Origin: Paenibacillus alba
Lineage (GTDB): Bacteria; Bacillota; Bacilli; Paenibacillales; NBRC-103111
DNA: 64,000 bases
Direction: 5' to 3'
NCBI RefSeq assembly: GCF_013204855.1
Contig: NZ_JABMKZ010000012.1
Span: 124,001 to 188,000, forward strand
Part shown: positions 8,379-16,278 of the stretch, in pieces
How the letters are laid out: each line of letters opens with the position of its first letter
Position numbering within the stretch: position 1 is the first letter of the stretch
Program-made: the position numbers and the translations under genes
Notes under the pieces: model-generated
The model's database searches: none
Told to the model about the DNA's origin: nothing
The model's input: the letters and a program-made list of their open reading frames with translations, nothing else

Positions 8379-8918
8379 ATGAATACCCTTTCTTATGGCT
8401 TGCTAAGCCTGCTAACGAAACACTCTCGAACAGGTTATGAACTCATGCAGCATATTCAGCCTTTTTGGCAAGCTAAACATAGCCAAATCTATCCACTGCT
8501 TGCGCAATTGGAGCAGAATGGATATGTGGAGTTCGTTCATGTCCCGCAATCAGATAAACCAGATAAAAAAGTGTACTCCATCACGAAGAAAGGCAAGGAG
8601 GCGACGAGTCTTTGGATCGCAGAGCCTACGGATGAGCCTGTAGTGCGGGACGAGCTTGCTTTAAAGGTATACTGCATTAGCCTCGTCGATAAAGAACATG
8701 CGTGGAGATTGCTTGCAGAACGCAAAGAATACTATTTGAAGAAGAAAAATCGTCTCCATTTATTATTTGATAAAATCAAGGAAGAGAGCGGCAAGCCGCT
8801 GGAGAAACTGGAAATTCACGATTCCCAGTTCGGTCCCTACGTATTGGTACAGAAGGCTATGATGAAAGTAGACGCAGATTTGTCCTGGTGCGAGTGGATG
8901 AAGAAGAAGCTTAGTTAG
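8379..8918 (+). CDS. PadR family transcriptional regulator
   Basis: A 179-residue protein. The N-terminal winged helix (residues about 1-80, LLSLLTKHSRTGYELMQHIQPFWQAKHSQIYPLLAQLEQNGYVE) is the typical PadR DNA-binding domain; the C-terminal helices (about 90-178, Vir_AlphaC-like) serve dimerisation. GAAGGAGG precedes ATG 8379. A perfect promoter and a PadR-type palindrome lie upstream, so autorepression is likely. PadR proteins usually respond to phenolics or drugs and control an adjacent gene. Candidates here are the DUF2306 gene 113 bp downstream, or formerly the MFS pump whose remnant lies upstream. Confidence 0.9.
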   Translation: MNTLSYGLLSLLTKHSRTGYELMQHIQPFWQAKHSQIYPLLAQLEQNGYVEFVHVPQSDKPDKKVYSITKKGKEATSLWIAEPTDEPVVRDELALKVYCISLVDKEHAWRLLAERKEYYLKKKNRLHLLFDKIKEESGKPLEKLEIHDSQFGPYVLVQKAMMKVDADLSWCEWMKKKLS

Positions 8919-9031
8919 TGAGCGGCTCCAGCAGCCAGCCAGTTTAGATTTATTTAAGAAATTAGTTAGAAAGCATTTAGATGGGGGCGTTACACTAGGA
9001 GAGGAGTGATGATCTTAAACGGGGGTTCGAT

Positions 9032-9673
9032 ATGAGTAAAAAGTGGAGCGTGTTCTTCATTATCCTTATTGTAGGTGTTGCGATTGCCGCGGTGTTTCCC
9101 TATGTGACCTTAGATCCTGCACGCAGCCGAGCAACACTGAATCCCTCTTTTTCTTTGCACTATACGGTGCTTGTAGTTCATATTGGATTTGCCCTGGTTG
9201 CTCTGATCAGCGGCTTATTTCAATTTCCTGCGCAATTTCGCGCACGCTATCCGTCATGGCACAGAGCTCTCGGTCGTGTATATGTCGCTAGTGTTATGCT
9301 AAGCGGCTTTTTGGGGCTGGTCATCACCTTATACATCGACAGCTTTATCAAAGCGATGGCTTTTCTGACCTTGAGTATAGTCTGGCTGTTTACCACATGG
9401 AAGGGCTTCCGATTTGCAGTCAAAAGAAAGTTCCCGGAGCATCGCCTTTGGATGATCAGGAGCTATGCCGTCACCTTGGTCGCGACATCAGCGCGGTTGA
9501 TCGTGCCTTTTTGCATTTTGATTTATCTCGCTATGCACGGATTTCATCTGCCGGAAGGCGGCCGTGAGCAGATGATCGCTGATATTTTAGAGGTCAACGT
9601 TTGGCTAGGGCTGCTCGTCAATCTGTTCCTTGTGGAGTGGTTTTTGCTGCGGGGCCGGAAGCTTTTGGAATGA
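9032..9673 (+). CDS. DUF2306 family integral membrane protein
   Basis: A 213-residue protein with about six predicted membrane helices (near residues 7-25, 46-66, 84-104, 108-126, 144-168, 188-206). Conserved DUF2306 features are visible: HRALGRVYV after the second helix, and EHRLWMIRSYAVT before the fifth; these His and Arg residues are the family hallmark and could bind haem or metal, which is unproven. It begins at ATG 9032 without a strong ribosome site (GGGGGTTCG before it). It probably shares the PadR transcript or promoter region. Function unknown. Confidence 0.8.
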   Translation: MSKKWSVFFIILIVGVAIAAVFPYVTLDPARSRATLNPSFSLHYTVLVVHIGFALVALISGLFQFPAQFRARYPSWHRALGRVYVASVMLSGFLGLVITLYIDSFIKAMAFLTLSIVWLFTTWKGFRFAVKRKFPEHRLWMIRSYAVTLVATSARLIVPFCILIYLAMHGFHLPEGGREQMIADILEVNVWLGLLVNLFLVEWFLLRGRKLLE

Positions 9674-9676
9674 AAG

Positions 9677-9852
9677 GGAACTAGGATCCGTTATTTCATC
9701 GAAAATGGCTTTATTTCCAGCTTAGGCGGAACTAGGATCCGCTAAATGTGGCCTTGCTTCTCCGAAACAGGCACATTCGGGCACTTAGCGTACTCTAGTT
9801 CCGTTTCACTCCAAATTAGCCCTTTTTTCTCGAAATAGTGTACCGTAGTTCC
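9677..9852. repeat. Four-unit intergenic repeat, two forward and two inverted
   Basis: Units with core GGAACTAGGATCCG start at 9677 and 9728 on the plus strand; related cores GGAACTAGAGTACG and GGAACTACGGTACA occur on the minus strand at 9789-9802 and 9839-9852. Unit spacing is about 50 nt on both sides, so the block can fold into one long imperfect hairpin. It occupies the gap between the DUF2306 gene and the convergent gene at 10005; the remaining 150 bp up to 10004 show nothing I recognise. Confidence 0.7.
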
Positions 9853-10004
9853 GTTTCATCATCTGAAGAAGGTGCCACATCTCTTAATGGCATCCACGCG
9901 CGAAATTCTTGCAAATAACAATCCACGAACTTCCATACTCCTAAGTAGAAGTCCCTAACATCCACGTCCGCCGGAATGCCATCCCAGCCTCCCAATCAGA
10001 CGCT

Positions 10005-10490
10005 TCAACCTCCGATATCCTGAATGACCGTTTGAATCTTCTGCAGGCGAATATACTCCGACTTCTCCAGTTGAGGCCGAAAATAGGCATATAGATAGGC
10101 GGCATCGTGGAAACTTAATCCGGGGTAGCAGACGACCTCCTGTACTACATTGGGGTTATCCATGATCACCTGCCATTCCCCTGTGCGGTTCGCAGGCTCT
10201 ATGGTCGTGAGGACATGCTTTTTGGCCGCTAGAGTAGCCTCAAGTTCTGCCCACACACATTCCCATGAAGGGCTGAAGTGGACTGGCTCTGGGAATAGGC
10301 GGCGGCCTTTGGCGATCGTCAGCTCAATGTCTGCAATATCTGCGTCAGTTGCGGTCTTAATGATCTCTGTCAGGCCGTCTAAGATCCGGCGGAAACCGGA
10401 ATAGCCCTCGGCATGGACCTCTTTTTGAAATGCTTTTTCATCCTCGCAGGTAGGAAGGCTTTGAAAATCGGCAAATCGATGATTGGTCAT
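10005..10490 (-). CDS. Conserved-looking hypothetical protein
   Basis: A 161-residue soluble protein from ATG 10490 (MTNHRFADFQSLPTCEDEK), chosen because GGGGGGA lies about 9 nt upstream; the frame could extend 15 codons further up to 10535. No signal peptide or membrane segment. Features: a Cys in the N-terminal third, an acidic stretch DADIADIELTIAKG, and a Trp/Tyr-rich C-terminal half (SWECVWAELE, DNPNVVQEVVCYPG, AAYLYAYFRPQLEK). I do not recognise a family. It looks real by codon use and its isolated position on the minus strand between plus-strand genes. Confidence 0.6.
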   Translation of the reverse strand: MTNHRFADFQSLPTCEDEKAFQKEVHAEGYSGFRRILDGLTEIIKTATDADIADIELTIAKGRRLFPEPVHFSPSWECVWAELEATLAAKKHVLTTIEPANRTGEWQVIMDNPNVVQEVVCYPGLSFHDAAYLYAYFRPQLEKSEYIRLQKIQTVIQDIGG

Positions 10491-10908
10491 ACGGATATGT
10501 CCCCCCAAACAGTTCCTTTCTCCAAAATGTATCACATATTATTTCCCAAAAAAAGCCCTTACAGGACTAACGGCTGCTTTGGTTTAAATTCAGTTTATAA
10601 AAGCCCCTTATGCTAGGTGCAGGCAGACGACCGACATAACAGAGTTGATCATTTTCCGCGGACTGCATGGAGTTTGCGCAGGTGCCTTGATACCGATAGC
10701 CATTACGATAATTGGTGATATTATGCCTGTGGAGACATGAGCGAAAGGCGAGACTGCTGCCTGCCAGCACCAAAGGATATAGAGATACAAGTAGATGCGG
10801 ATTCGGTGCTGAAGCTACCGGAATTCGTCTAAATGAGCTAGGAGTTGTATGTTAAAATGAGGTTAAAGCAAGTGCGACTAGATTCTAACAAAGCGAGGCT
10901 TGAGGCAG

Positions 10909-11586
10909 ATGGCTCCCTTACTAATTGTTGATGATGACCCCTATATCCGCGAACTGGTTCGCGTCTTCATGCAGAATGAAGGCTTCGAAGTAGTCGAAGC
11001 CTCGGACGGCGCGGAAGCGCTCAAGCTGCTTGAGACCGTCCAGGTAGATATGGTGATTATGGATATTATGATGCCCAATATGGACGGCTGGGAGCTGTGC
11101 AAAGAGCTGCGGGAGCACTACGATCTCCCGCTGCTTATGCTCACAGCCAAAGGCGAGACTTCGCAGAAGGTCAAAGGCTTCGAGCTAGGTACGGACGATT
11201 ATCTCGTCAAGCCATTCGAGCCTGTGGAGCTGGCGCTGCGCGTGAAGGCGCTGCTGAAGCGCTACAAAATCGCTTCGTCTCAGACTGTTCAGGTCGGGGA
11301 TCTCAGCATGAATCGTAAAACGTATGAAGTCTCGGTCGGTTCTGATAGCATGACCCTGCCGCTCAAAGAATTTGAGCTGCTTTATAAGCTTGCCAGCTAT
11401 CCGGGAAAAACCTTCTCCCGCGACCAGCTCATCGAGCAGATCTGGGGCTTCGATTATGAAGGCAACGAGCGGACAGTGGACGTTCATGTCAATCGGCTGC
11501 GGGAGCGGTTCCCGGAGGATCAGCATGCTTTTCGCATTGCGACGATTCGGGGACTCGGGTATCGGATGGAGGTCCTGCGATCATGA
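10909..11586 (+). CDS. OmpR/PhoB-family response regulator (HssR-like)
   Basis: A 225-residue regulator. Receiver domain: acidic pair DDD at 8-10, phospho-acceptor Asp52 in VIMDIMMPNMDGW, Thr/Ser position LMLTAKGE and Lys in YLVKPFEP. The C-terminal winged helix (about 125-222) ends with RTVDVHVNRLRERF and IRGLGYRME. Start ATG 10909 is preferred over an in-frame TTG at 10900, since the latter has almost no spacing to GAGG. The sensor kinase gene overlaps by 4 bp. The pattern PNMDGWELCKELREHYDLP is close to haem-sensing HssR and related Paenibacillus regulators. The 400 bp upstream hold no gene I can support. Confidence 0.88.
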   Translation: MAPLLIVDDDPYIRELVRVFMQNEGFEVVEASDGAEALKLLETVQVDMVIMDIMMPNMDGWELCKELREHYDLPLLMLTAKGETSQKVKGFELGTDDYLVKPFEPVELALRVKALLKRYKIASSQTVQVGDLSMNRKTYEVSVGSDSMTLPLKEFELLYKLASYPGKTFSRDQLIEQIWGFDYEGNERTVDVHVNRLRERFPEDQHAFRIATIRGLGYRMEVLRS

Positions 11587-12707
11587 GCAGGGAAAAGCGG
11601 CAAGAACGCAGGAACTTGCGGAGGAAGGAGCACGAGCAGCGCAAGAGCATGCGAAACATGCAGTCCAGAAAGCAGCGTGTACGAGGCTTCTTCTTTGCGA
11701 TAGGCATTTTTATCTTGATTATTATCTATTGGCTGGTGTCGTTTTACGGGACGTCCTGGTTATATAGCTGTCTCAATAAACGTCCTTCCGAAGTTGTGGT
11801 CCAACTCATTAACTCAGTCTGCGGAATGTTTCTCTGGGGGCTCACCATGGCGATTATGGGGCGATTCATTCAGAGCCAGCAAATGATCTTTTTTCAAAAA
11901 ATGATAGCGGCCATTCGCAGCATGTCAAGGGGAGATTTCAACGTTTCTGTCGAGAATAATCCGCATAACGGCCCCTTTGTGGAATTGGTGGATTCGATCA
12001 ACACGATGGCCGTAGAGCTCGGGCAGGTAGAAAAAATGAGGCAGGAATTCATCTCCAATGTCTCTCATGAAATACAGTCTCCGCTGACATCTATTAGTGG
12101 ATTCTCACGGGCGCTGCAAAACGAGCAGCTATCGCCCGCAGAGCGGAAGCATTACTTGGAGATTATCGAAACGGAAAGCACAAGACTATCGAAGCTTAGC
12201 GATAATTTATTGAAGCTAACCTCGTTAGAATCACAGCATCATCCCTTTGAACCGACAAGCTACCGTCTGGATAAGCAGATTCGCAATCTTATTCTAGCCT
12301 GTGAGCCCCAGTGGGTGGACAAAGATATTGAGATGGATATTGAGCTTGAGGCGGTTACGATATCCGCTGATGAAGACCTCCTAAGTCAGGTATGGACAAA
12401 TCTCATTCATAATGCTGTGAAATTTACCCCGGTAGGGGGAACGATTGGTGTCCATGTTACAAGCAGCGGTGAAAGTGCAATCATCCGAATTTCCAATAAT
12501 GGCGCGTGTATTTCGGAGGAGGATTTGCCGCATATTTTTGAAAGGTTCTATAAATCCGATAAGTCGAGGAACCGAACTTCAGGCGGCAATGGACTTGGCT
12601 TGTCGATTGTGAAGAAAATTATTGAGATGCATGAAGGCTATATTGTTGTAGAAAGTGAACCAGAGAAAAACACGACCTTTATTGTCCGTTTCTCATTGCC
12701 GAAATAA
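11583..12707 (+). CDS. Sensor histidine kinase (HssS-like partner of the upstream regulator)
   Basis: A 374-residue membrane kinase. A very basic N-terminal tail (residues 1-33, about half Arg/Lys) precedes two transmembrane helices (about 34-57 and 71-94) separated by only a dozen residues, so almost no extracellular sensor domain exists; the signal is probably sensed in the membrane. A HAMP-like segment follows, then HisKA with His162 in SNVSHEIQSPLTSISGF, and HATPase_c with NLIHNAVKFTP (N box), HIFERFYKSDKS (F box) and GLGLSIVKKI (G box). ATG 11583 overlaps the regulator stop (ATGA), giving coupling. Confidence 0.88.
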   Translation: MSREKRQERRNLRRKEHEQRKSMRNMQSRKQRVRGFFFAIGIFILIIIYWLVSFYGTSWLYSCLNKRPSEVVVQLINSVCGMFLWGLTMAIMGRFIQSQQMIFFQKMIAAIRSMSRGDFNVSVENNPHNGPFVELVDSINTMAVELGQVEKMRQEFISNVSHEIQSPLTSISGFSRALQNEQLSPAERKHYLEIIETESTRLSKLSDNLLKLTSLESQHHPFEPTSYRLDKQIRNLILACEPQWVDKDIEMDIELEAVTISADEDLLSQVWTNLIHNAVKFTPVGGTIGVHVTSSGESAIIRISNNGACISEEDLPHIFERFYKSDKSRNRTSGGNGLGLSIVKKIIEMHEGYIVVESEPEKNTTFIVRFSLPK

Positions 12708-12723
12708 GTGCATGAACAGAAAT

Positions 12724-12760
12724 AGGGACCCCCGCTTATCTGAGATAACCGGAGGCCCCT
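12724..12760. terminator. Hairpin ending the two-component operon, possibly also the facing RNA
   Basis: AGGG..CCCCCG on one side pairs with CGG.GG.CCCT on the other, with self-complementary TTATCTGAGATAA in the centre. On the minus strand it is followed by TATTTCTGTT; the plus strand has no strong T-run. Likely a weak bidirectional terminator. Confidence 0.45.
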
Positions 12761-13068
12761 AAGGTTCATTCATCGTATTCAATTGTACTTACACACACTC
12801 CAATCAACCAACTGACGTTGAAATTACGACAACATTACGTACCTACGGATCCTTTCCTCGAATAAACGCTATTCACATTTACCGTGTTGGATTCCCACAT
12901 GTCCGATGAACGATGGCCGTTCCCGCACCTTTTCTTCCGTCGTTTGAAGGAAAAGTGGACATGTTTCGCTAACGTGGTCCAATGGACTATCCCCTTCCTA
13001 AGTTGAGGTTATCCTCGCTCCTATCCGAAGGCTGTACCAGCTGTACGGCTTGTCCTTCAAGTGAGCTT
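12724..13068 (-). ncRNA. Candidate structured noncoding RNA, about 345 nt, unidentified
   Basis: This gap between the kinase gene and DUF2500 has no supported ORF but shows three RNA-gene signs. A minus-strand promoter TTTACA-N17-TATAAT lies at 13075-13103. Nested stems follow: ACATGTCC (12899 region) pairs with GGACATGT (12956 region) and encloses a CTTTTC..GAAAAG hairpin and AACG-GCCAT-CGTT. Several small hairpins include GTCC-ATT-GGAC, GAGG-ATAA-CCTC and GTAC-AGCTG-GTAC. The terminator-like hairpin at 12724-12760 would be the 3' end. I compared it by eye with RNase P, tmRNA, SRP RNA and common riboswitches and found no match to their key motifs. It remains a candidate. Confidence 0.4.
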
Positions 13069-13074
13069 GTATTC

Positions 13075-13103
13075 ATTATATATTAATATTTTAATATTGT
13101 AAA
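13075..13103 (-). promoter_or_regulatory. Promoter for the candidate RNA
   Basis: Minus strand: TTTACA (13098-13103), 17-bp AT-rich spacer, perfect TATAAT (13075-13080). It reads into the structured region at 13068 downwards, not into a coding frame. Confidence 0.5.
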
Positions 13104-13249
13104 TATTCAGAATATTCTATTATAGGCGAGTTATCCCGCCTGGTTTCCTATATGCTTTGAATTGCTCGTGTATGCGTTGTTTTTGGGCGAGAGTCTACGA
13201 TTAATTTCGAAAGCAGGCGATCCACCATTTCTGATTTCAGGCAGTATGC

Positions 13250-13624
13250 TCATAGTAAACGCGAGAATGCCTTGTACCGGGTGCCTTGGTACGAGAGAGT
13301 TCCCAGATCGCCTTCCACGATATAGCCGAACTGCTGACGGCCAATATATAATTCAAGCCGACTCCGATCTTCGAATTCAAACGTCGCATAGTAGCTCGTG
13401 CTTGAAGTTGAATCGCCAGAGCCGCGGCTTACCTGCATTCTTTTGGCGACAACCTTGCAGGTCCGATTTTGGAGGGGGGAGGCGTTATTGGACACCCATG
13501 TTGAGAGCGACTTGATGATAATGAAGATAAAACCACCAATGACGAGAACAAAAATAAGGATAAAGACCGTAAAAAAAATGTTGCTGCCCATAGAAAAAAA
13601 TCCTATGTTAAACCCAGTTGGCAT
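13250..13624 (-). CDS. DUF2500 domain-containing protein
   Basis: A 124-residue protein with one N-terminal membrane helix (about residues 14-38, FFTVFILIFVLVIGGFIFII) and a C-terminal beta-rich DUF2500 domain. Hallmarks seen are TSYYATFEFEDRSRLEL and GYIVEGDLGTLSYQGTRYKAF. ATG 13624 is preferred because AAGGAG (13633-13638) is 8 nt upstream; the GTG at 13633 overlaps that site. Function unknown; the topology suggests a cytoplasmic or surface domain tethered to the membrane. It stands alone, with the candidate RNA downstream on the same strand. Confidence 0.85.
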   Translation of the reverse strand: MPTGFNIGFFSMGSNIFFTVFILIFVLVIGGFIFIIIKSLSTWVSNNASPLQNRTCKVVAKRMQVSRGSGDSTSSTSYYATFEFEDRSRLELYIGRQQFGYIVEGDLGTLSYQGTRYKAFSRLL

Positions 13625-13679
13625 GCTGTTCACTCCTTAGAAGTTTCTTAGAGGTTAGACGTATAGGTGATTGCATTTT

Positions 13680-14117
13680 CTATAAAAAACGTTTGACGAA
13701 TCGGTAGCCAGTTTCATGAAAATCTAGCGGCTCGTTATTCTCACGTGATTGGTCATGCTTCTCTGCTCCGGTGATCCACCACATCCCGTTGCAAGCATGC
13801 TTCTTCGTCAATTGCTCGGCATAATTCTTCAATTTATCGGCGGCAGCCTGCTGATGTTTCGTTTCATCCAAAGAAATAACGGATATCTCGCTGAACTTTA
13901 GAATCTCACCATCGCCTTGACGAATACGAAAGCCCAATGTGCCTAGAATCTGGTTCTGCTCTTCGTAGACATAGAGGGATTCGTTTGGATTATCTCGCAT
14001 AAAATGCAGCCTATTTTCAATGTGCAGAGGTGAAATGTCTTTACCTGTACGCGCTGAAACAAAGGTGCTGATTTCTTTGGTATCTTGGGAAGTAGCTTCA
14101 CGAATGATGTACGTCAT
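13680..14117 (-). CDS. GNAT-like N-acetyltransferase
   Basis: A 145-residue protein with the GNAT order of elements: IREATSQDTKEISTFVSARTG (beta1-alpha1), ESLYVYEEQNQILGTLGFRIRQGDGEILKFSEISVISLDE (beta2-beta4) and a helix with AAADKLKNYAEQLTKKHACNGMWWITG. The usual acetyl-CoA pyrophosphate loop (Q/RxxGxG/A) is replaced by KHQQAAADKL, so the fold call is good but activity is uncertain. Start ATG 14117 has GAAGGAC upstream. It lies 46 bp upstream of, and on the same strand as, the DUF2500 gene. Confidence 0.7.
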   Translation of the reverse strand: MTYIIREATSQDTKEISTFVSARTGKDISPLHIENRLHFMRDNPNESLYVYEEQNQILGTLGFRIRQGDGEILKFSEISVISLDETKHQQAAADKLKNYAEQLTKKHACNGMWWITGAEKHDQSRENNEPLDFHETGYRFVKRFL

Positions 14118-14225
14118 AAATAGTCCTTCTTTCTATTATCCTATGATTATGCTAATTATACCATATATTGGAACATGAGTTCTACGTTTGAACATGAAGC
14201 TGCCAAAATAGAAGGTGGATCGCAC

Positions 14226-14266
14226 AAAAAAGGGTTGAACAGAAACGCTTCTGCTCAACCCTTTTT
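14226..14266. terminator. Bidirectional terminator
   Basis: AGGGTTGAACAGAA and TTCTGCTCAACCCT arms with a short loop, flanked by A-run and T-run. It ends the minus-strand M42 gene and isolates the GNAT gene promoter side. Confidence 0.85.
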
Positions 14267-14290
14267 CATTTTTAATTCAAAAGAATTCAA

Positions 14291-15364
14291 TTACGCTTGC
14301 GCATGAATCGTGTCCAACGTCGTGCGATCGCTAGCTTGCACGAGTTTAATGAGCAGCTCCTTCGCGGCTGCGTAATCATCCACGTGCAGGATCGACGCGG
14401 AGGTATGAATGTAACGCGCGCATACCCCGATGACGGCTGAGGGGATGCCTGTGCCCTGCACATGCACGAGGCCGGCATCTGTTCCACCCGCCGAGATGAA
14501 GTACTGATACGGGATCTTATGCGTCTCCGCCGTATCCAGAATGAACTCTACCATCCCGCGGTGGGTTATCATCGTGGGATCGAAGATACGCAGCAGCGCT
14601 CCACGTCCCAGTTGCCCGAAGGCATTGCGGTCGCCGGTCATATCCCCGGCGGCGCTGGCGTCGAGCGCGTAGAAGAGGTCCGGCGCAATGAGGTTCGCCG
14701 CCGTGCGTCCGCCGCGCACGCCGACCTCCTCCTGTACGGTTGCACCGGCGTACAGGACATTCGGGAGCTTCGTACCGTGAAGCTCCTTCATCAGTTCAAT
14801 CGCCAGGCCAACGCCGTAGCGATTGTCCCAAGCTTTGGCCATAATCCGTTTCGGATTGGCCAGCGGGGTGAACGGGCAGATGGGCACAATCTGCTGCCCG
14901 AGCTTGACGCCGATGGCGAGCGCATCGGCTTTGTCTTCTGCGCCGATGTCGATGTACATCGTCTTGATGTCTGCGGGCTTGCTGCGTGACGCTTCGTCCA
15001 GCAAGTGCACGGGCACCGAGCCGATCACACCGATGATCGGCCCCTGCTCGGTCATAATCTGCACGCGCTGCGCGGGCAGCACTTGACTGAACCAGCCGCC
15101 TAGGGGCTGGAATTTGATCGTACCATGCTCGGTGATACCGCTGACGAGGAAGCCAACCTCGTCGAAGTGGCCGGCGACCATGATTCTAGGACCTGTTTCA
15201 TCGCCGCGCAGGATGCCAAACAAGCTGCCGAGTCCGTCCTGGACGAACTCGTTCGTATATTTCTCTAACTCACCGCGTACAAACTTGCGGATGTCCCGTT
15301 CAAAACCGGGCGCTGCTTGCAGTTCAGTCAGTGTTCGGAATAACTCTAAAGTTTCAGTATTCAT
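14291..15364 (-). CDS. M42 family metallopeptidase (glutamyl/deblocking aminopeptidase-like)
   Basis: A 357-residue cytosolic aminopeptidase. Metal-site residues of the family are visible: His66 and Asp68 in AGHFDEVGF, the bridging Asp in [10 protein letters not shown], the Glu pair in VQEEVGVRG, Asp in YALDAS, and a late His in [11 protein letters not shown] 15364 ([15 protein letters not shown]) is the start because GAGGG lies 8 nt upstream; a longer frame to 15463 has no ribosome site and runs into the divergent promoter. The family forms dodecameric TET-like particles that trim peptides. It is transcribed away from the MBL/TetR operon and ends at a strong terminator. The 14560-15000 part is GC-rich. 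Confidence 0.9.
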   Translation of the reverse strand: MNTETLELFRTLTELQAAPGFERDIRKFVRGELEKYTNEFVQDGLGSLFGILRGDETGPRIMVAGHFDEVGFLVSGITEHGTIKFQPLGGWFSQVLPAQRVQIMTEQGPIIGVIGSVPVHLLDEASRSKPADIKTMYIDIGAEDKADALAIGVKLGQQIVPICPFTPLANPKRIMAKAWDNRYGVGLAIELMKELHGTKLPNVLYAGATVQEEVGVRGGRTAANLIAPDLFYALDASAAGDMTGDRNAFGQLGRGALLRIFDPTMITHRGMVEFILDTAETHKIPYQYFISAGGTDAGLVHVQGTGIPSAVIGVCARYIHTSASILHVDDYAAAKELLIKLVQASDRTTLDTIHAQA

Positions 15365-15470
15365 GATGGTTCCCTCGCTTTGATTCATTGTAGTTGTAAG
15401 AACATACGATGCGGATCTGAGCAATATTTTAACATAGCCAAGAAAAAGCGTGAAATCTTTCATAAGCCTA

Positions 15471-15499
15471 TTGACTAAACTAATGTCATTAGTTATTAT
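15471..15499 (+). promoter_or_regulatory. Promoter of the MBL-hydrolase/tetR operon with operator in the spacer
   Basis: TTGACT (15471-15476), 17-bp spacer, TATTAT (15494-15499). The spacer is almost exactly filled by the perfect palindrome AACTAATGTCATTAGTT (15478-15494). A repressor bound here would block RNA polymerase; the TetR protein encoded second in the operon is the obvious candidate. Confidence 0.7.
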
Positions 15500-15531
15500 A
15501 CTAATATAAATAGCAAACAGGAGGCGTTATA

Positions 15532-16263
15532 ATGAAAATCACGCAAATCGGTCAGTTATATCAAATTACTTTTATGCCCAAATTATTCCCCGTTAATTGT
15601 TATTTGGTGGAGGAAGCTGAGGAGTTAACCTTAATTGATGCGGCAATGCCATTTAGTCTCAAAGGGATTCTGAAGGCGGCCGCGACGATCGGCAAACCCA
15701 TTACACGCATTGTACTTACCCACGCGCATAGTGATCATATCGGTGCTCTGGATGGCTTGAAAAAGGCACTGCCGCAAGCCGTTGTCTACATTTCACGCCG
15801 AGATGGCAAGCTGCTCGCAGGCAATCAAGAGCTGGAAGCGGGCGAGCCAAATTTACCAATTAAGGGCGGCGTGCCCAAAGCAGGTGCCATCCAAACGAAA
15901 CCGGATGTATACTTGGAAGATGGCGATTTGGTCGGCTCGCTGCAAGCCGTAGCGGCTCCAGGGCATACACCCGGCATGATGGCTTTCTTGGATGTTCGCA
16001 GCCGTGCGTTGATTGCAGGGGATGCTTTTCAAGTGCGCGGAGGGGGGGCCGTGTCCGGAGTGACGAAATTCTGGTTCCCCTTCCCGGCTCTGGCAACTTG
16101 GAGCAAAGAAGGGTCACTGGAGAGCGCGGTTAAACTAAGAGCACTTCAACCTAGTGTACTCGCAGTTGGTCACGGACAAATGATTGAGCGACCGCAACAA
16201 ATCATGGATAAAGCTTTGGAAGAAGCATCCAAAAGCTTTCATAGCCAAACAGCAAACATCTAG
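15532..16263 (+). CDS. MBL-fold metallo-hydrolase
   Basis: A 243-residue metallo-beta-lactamase-fold hydrolase. The zinc motif HAHSDH is at residues 64-69 (His64, His66, Asp68, His69). The third ligand group follows in AAPGHTPGMMAF, then the bridging Asp in LIAGDAFQV and the final His in AVGHGQ. ACAGGAGG precedes ATG 15532. It is the first gene of an operon with a TetR regulator 15 bp downstream and is controlled by a palindrome-containing promoter, so it is probably induced by a small molecule that it may destroy. Glyoxalase II, lactonase or other hydrolase activities are possible; the substrate is unknown. Confidence 0.88.
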   Translation: MKITQIGQLYQITFMPKLFPVNCYLVEEAEELTLIDAAMPFSLKGILKAAATIGKPITRIVLTHAHSDHIGALDGLKKALPQAVVYISRRDGKLLAGNQELEAGEPNLPIKGGVPKAGAIQTKPDVYLEDGDLVGSLQAVAAPGHTPGMMAFLDVRSRALIAGDAFQVRGGGAVSGVTKFWFPFPALATWSKEGSLESAVKLRALQPSVLAVGHGQMIERPQQIMDKALEEASKSFHSQTANI

Positions 16264-16278
16264 AGATGAGGTAGCCAA

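Noticed and set aside
10567-10790. Two overlapping antisense ORFs upstream of the HssR-like gene
   Set aside because: No ribosome site, no recognisable domain, odd composition; the gap holds nothing I can support.
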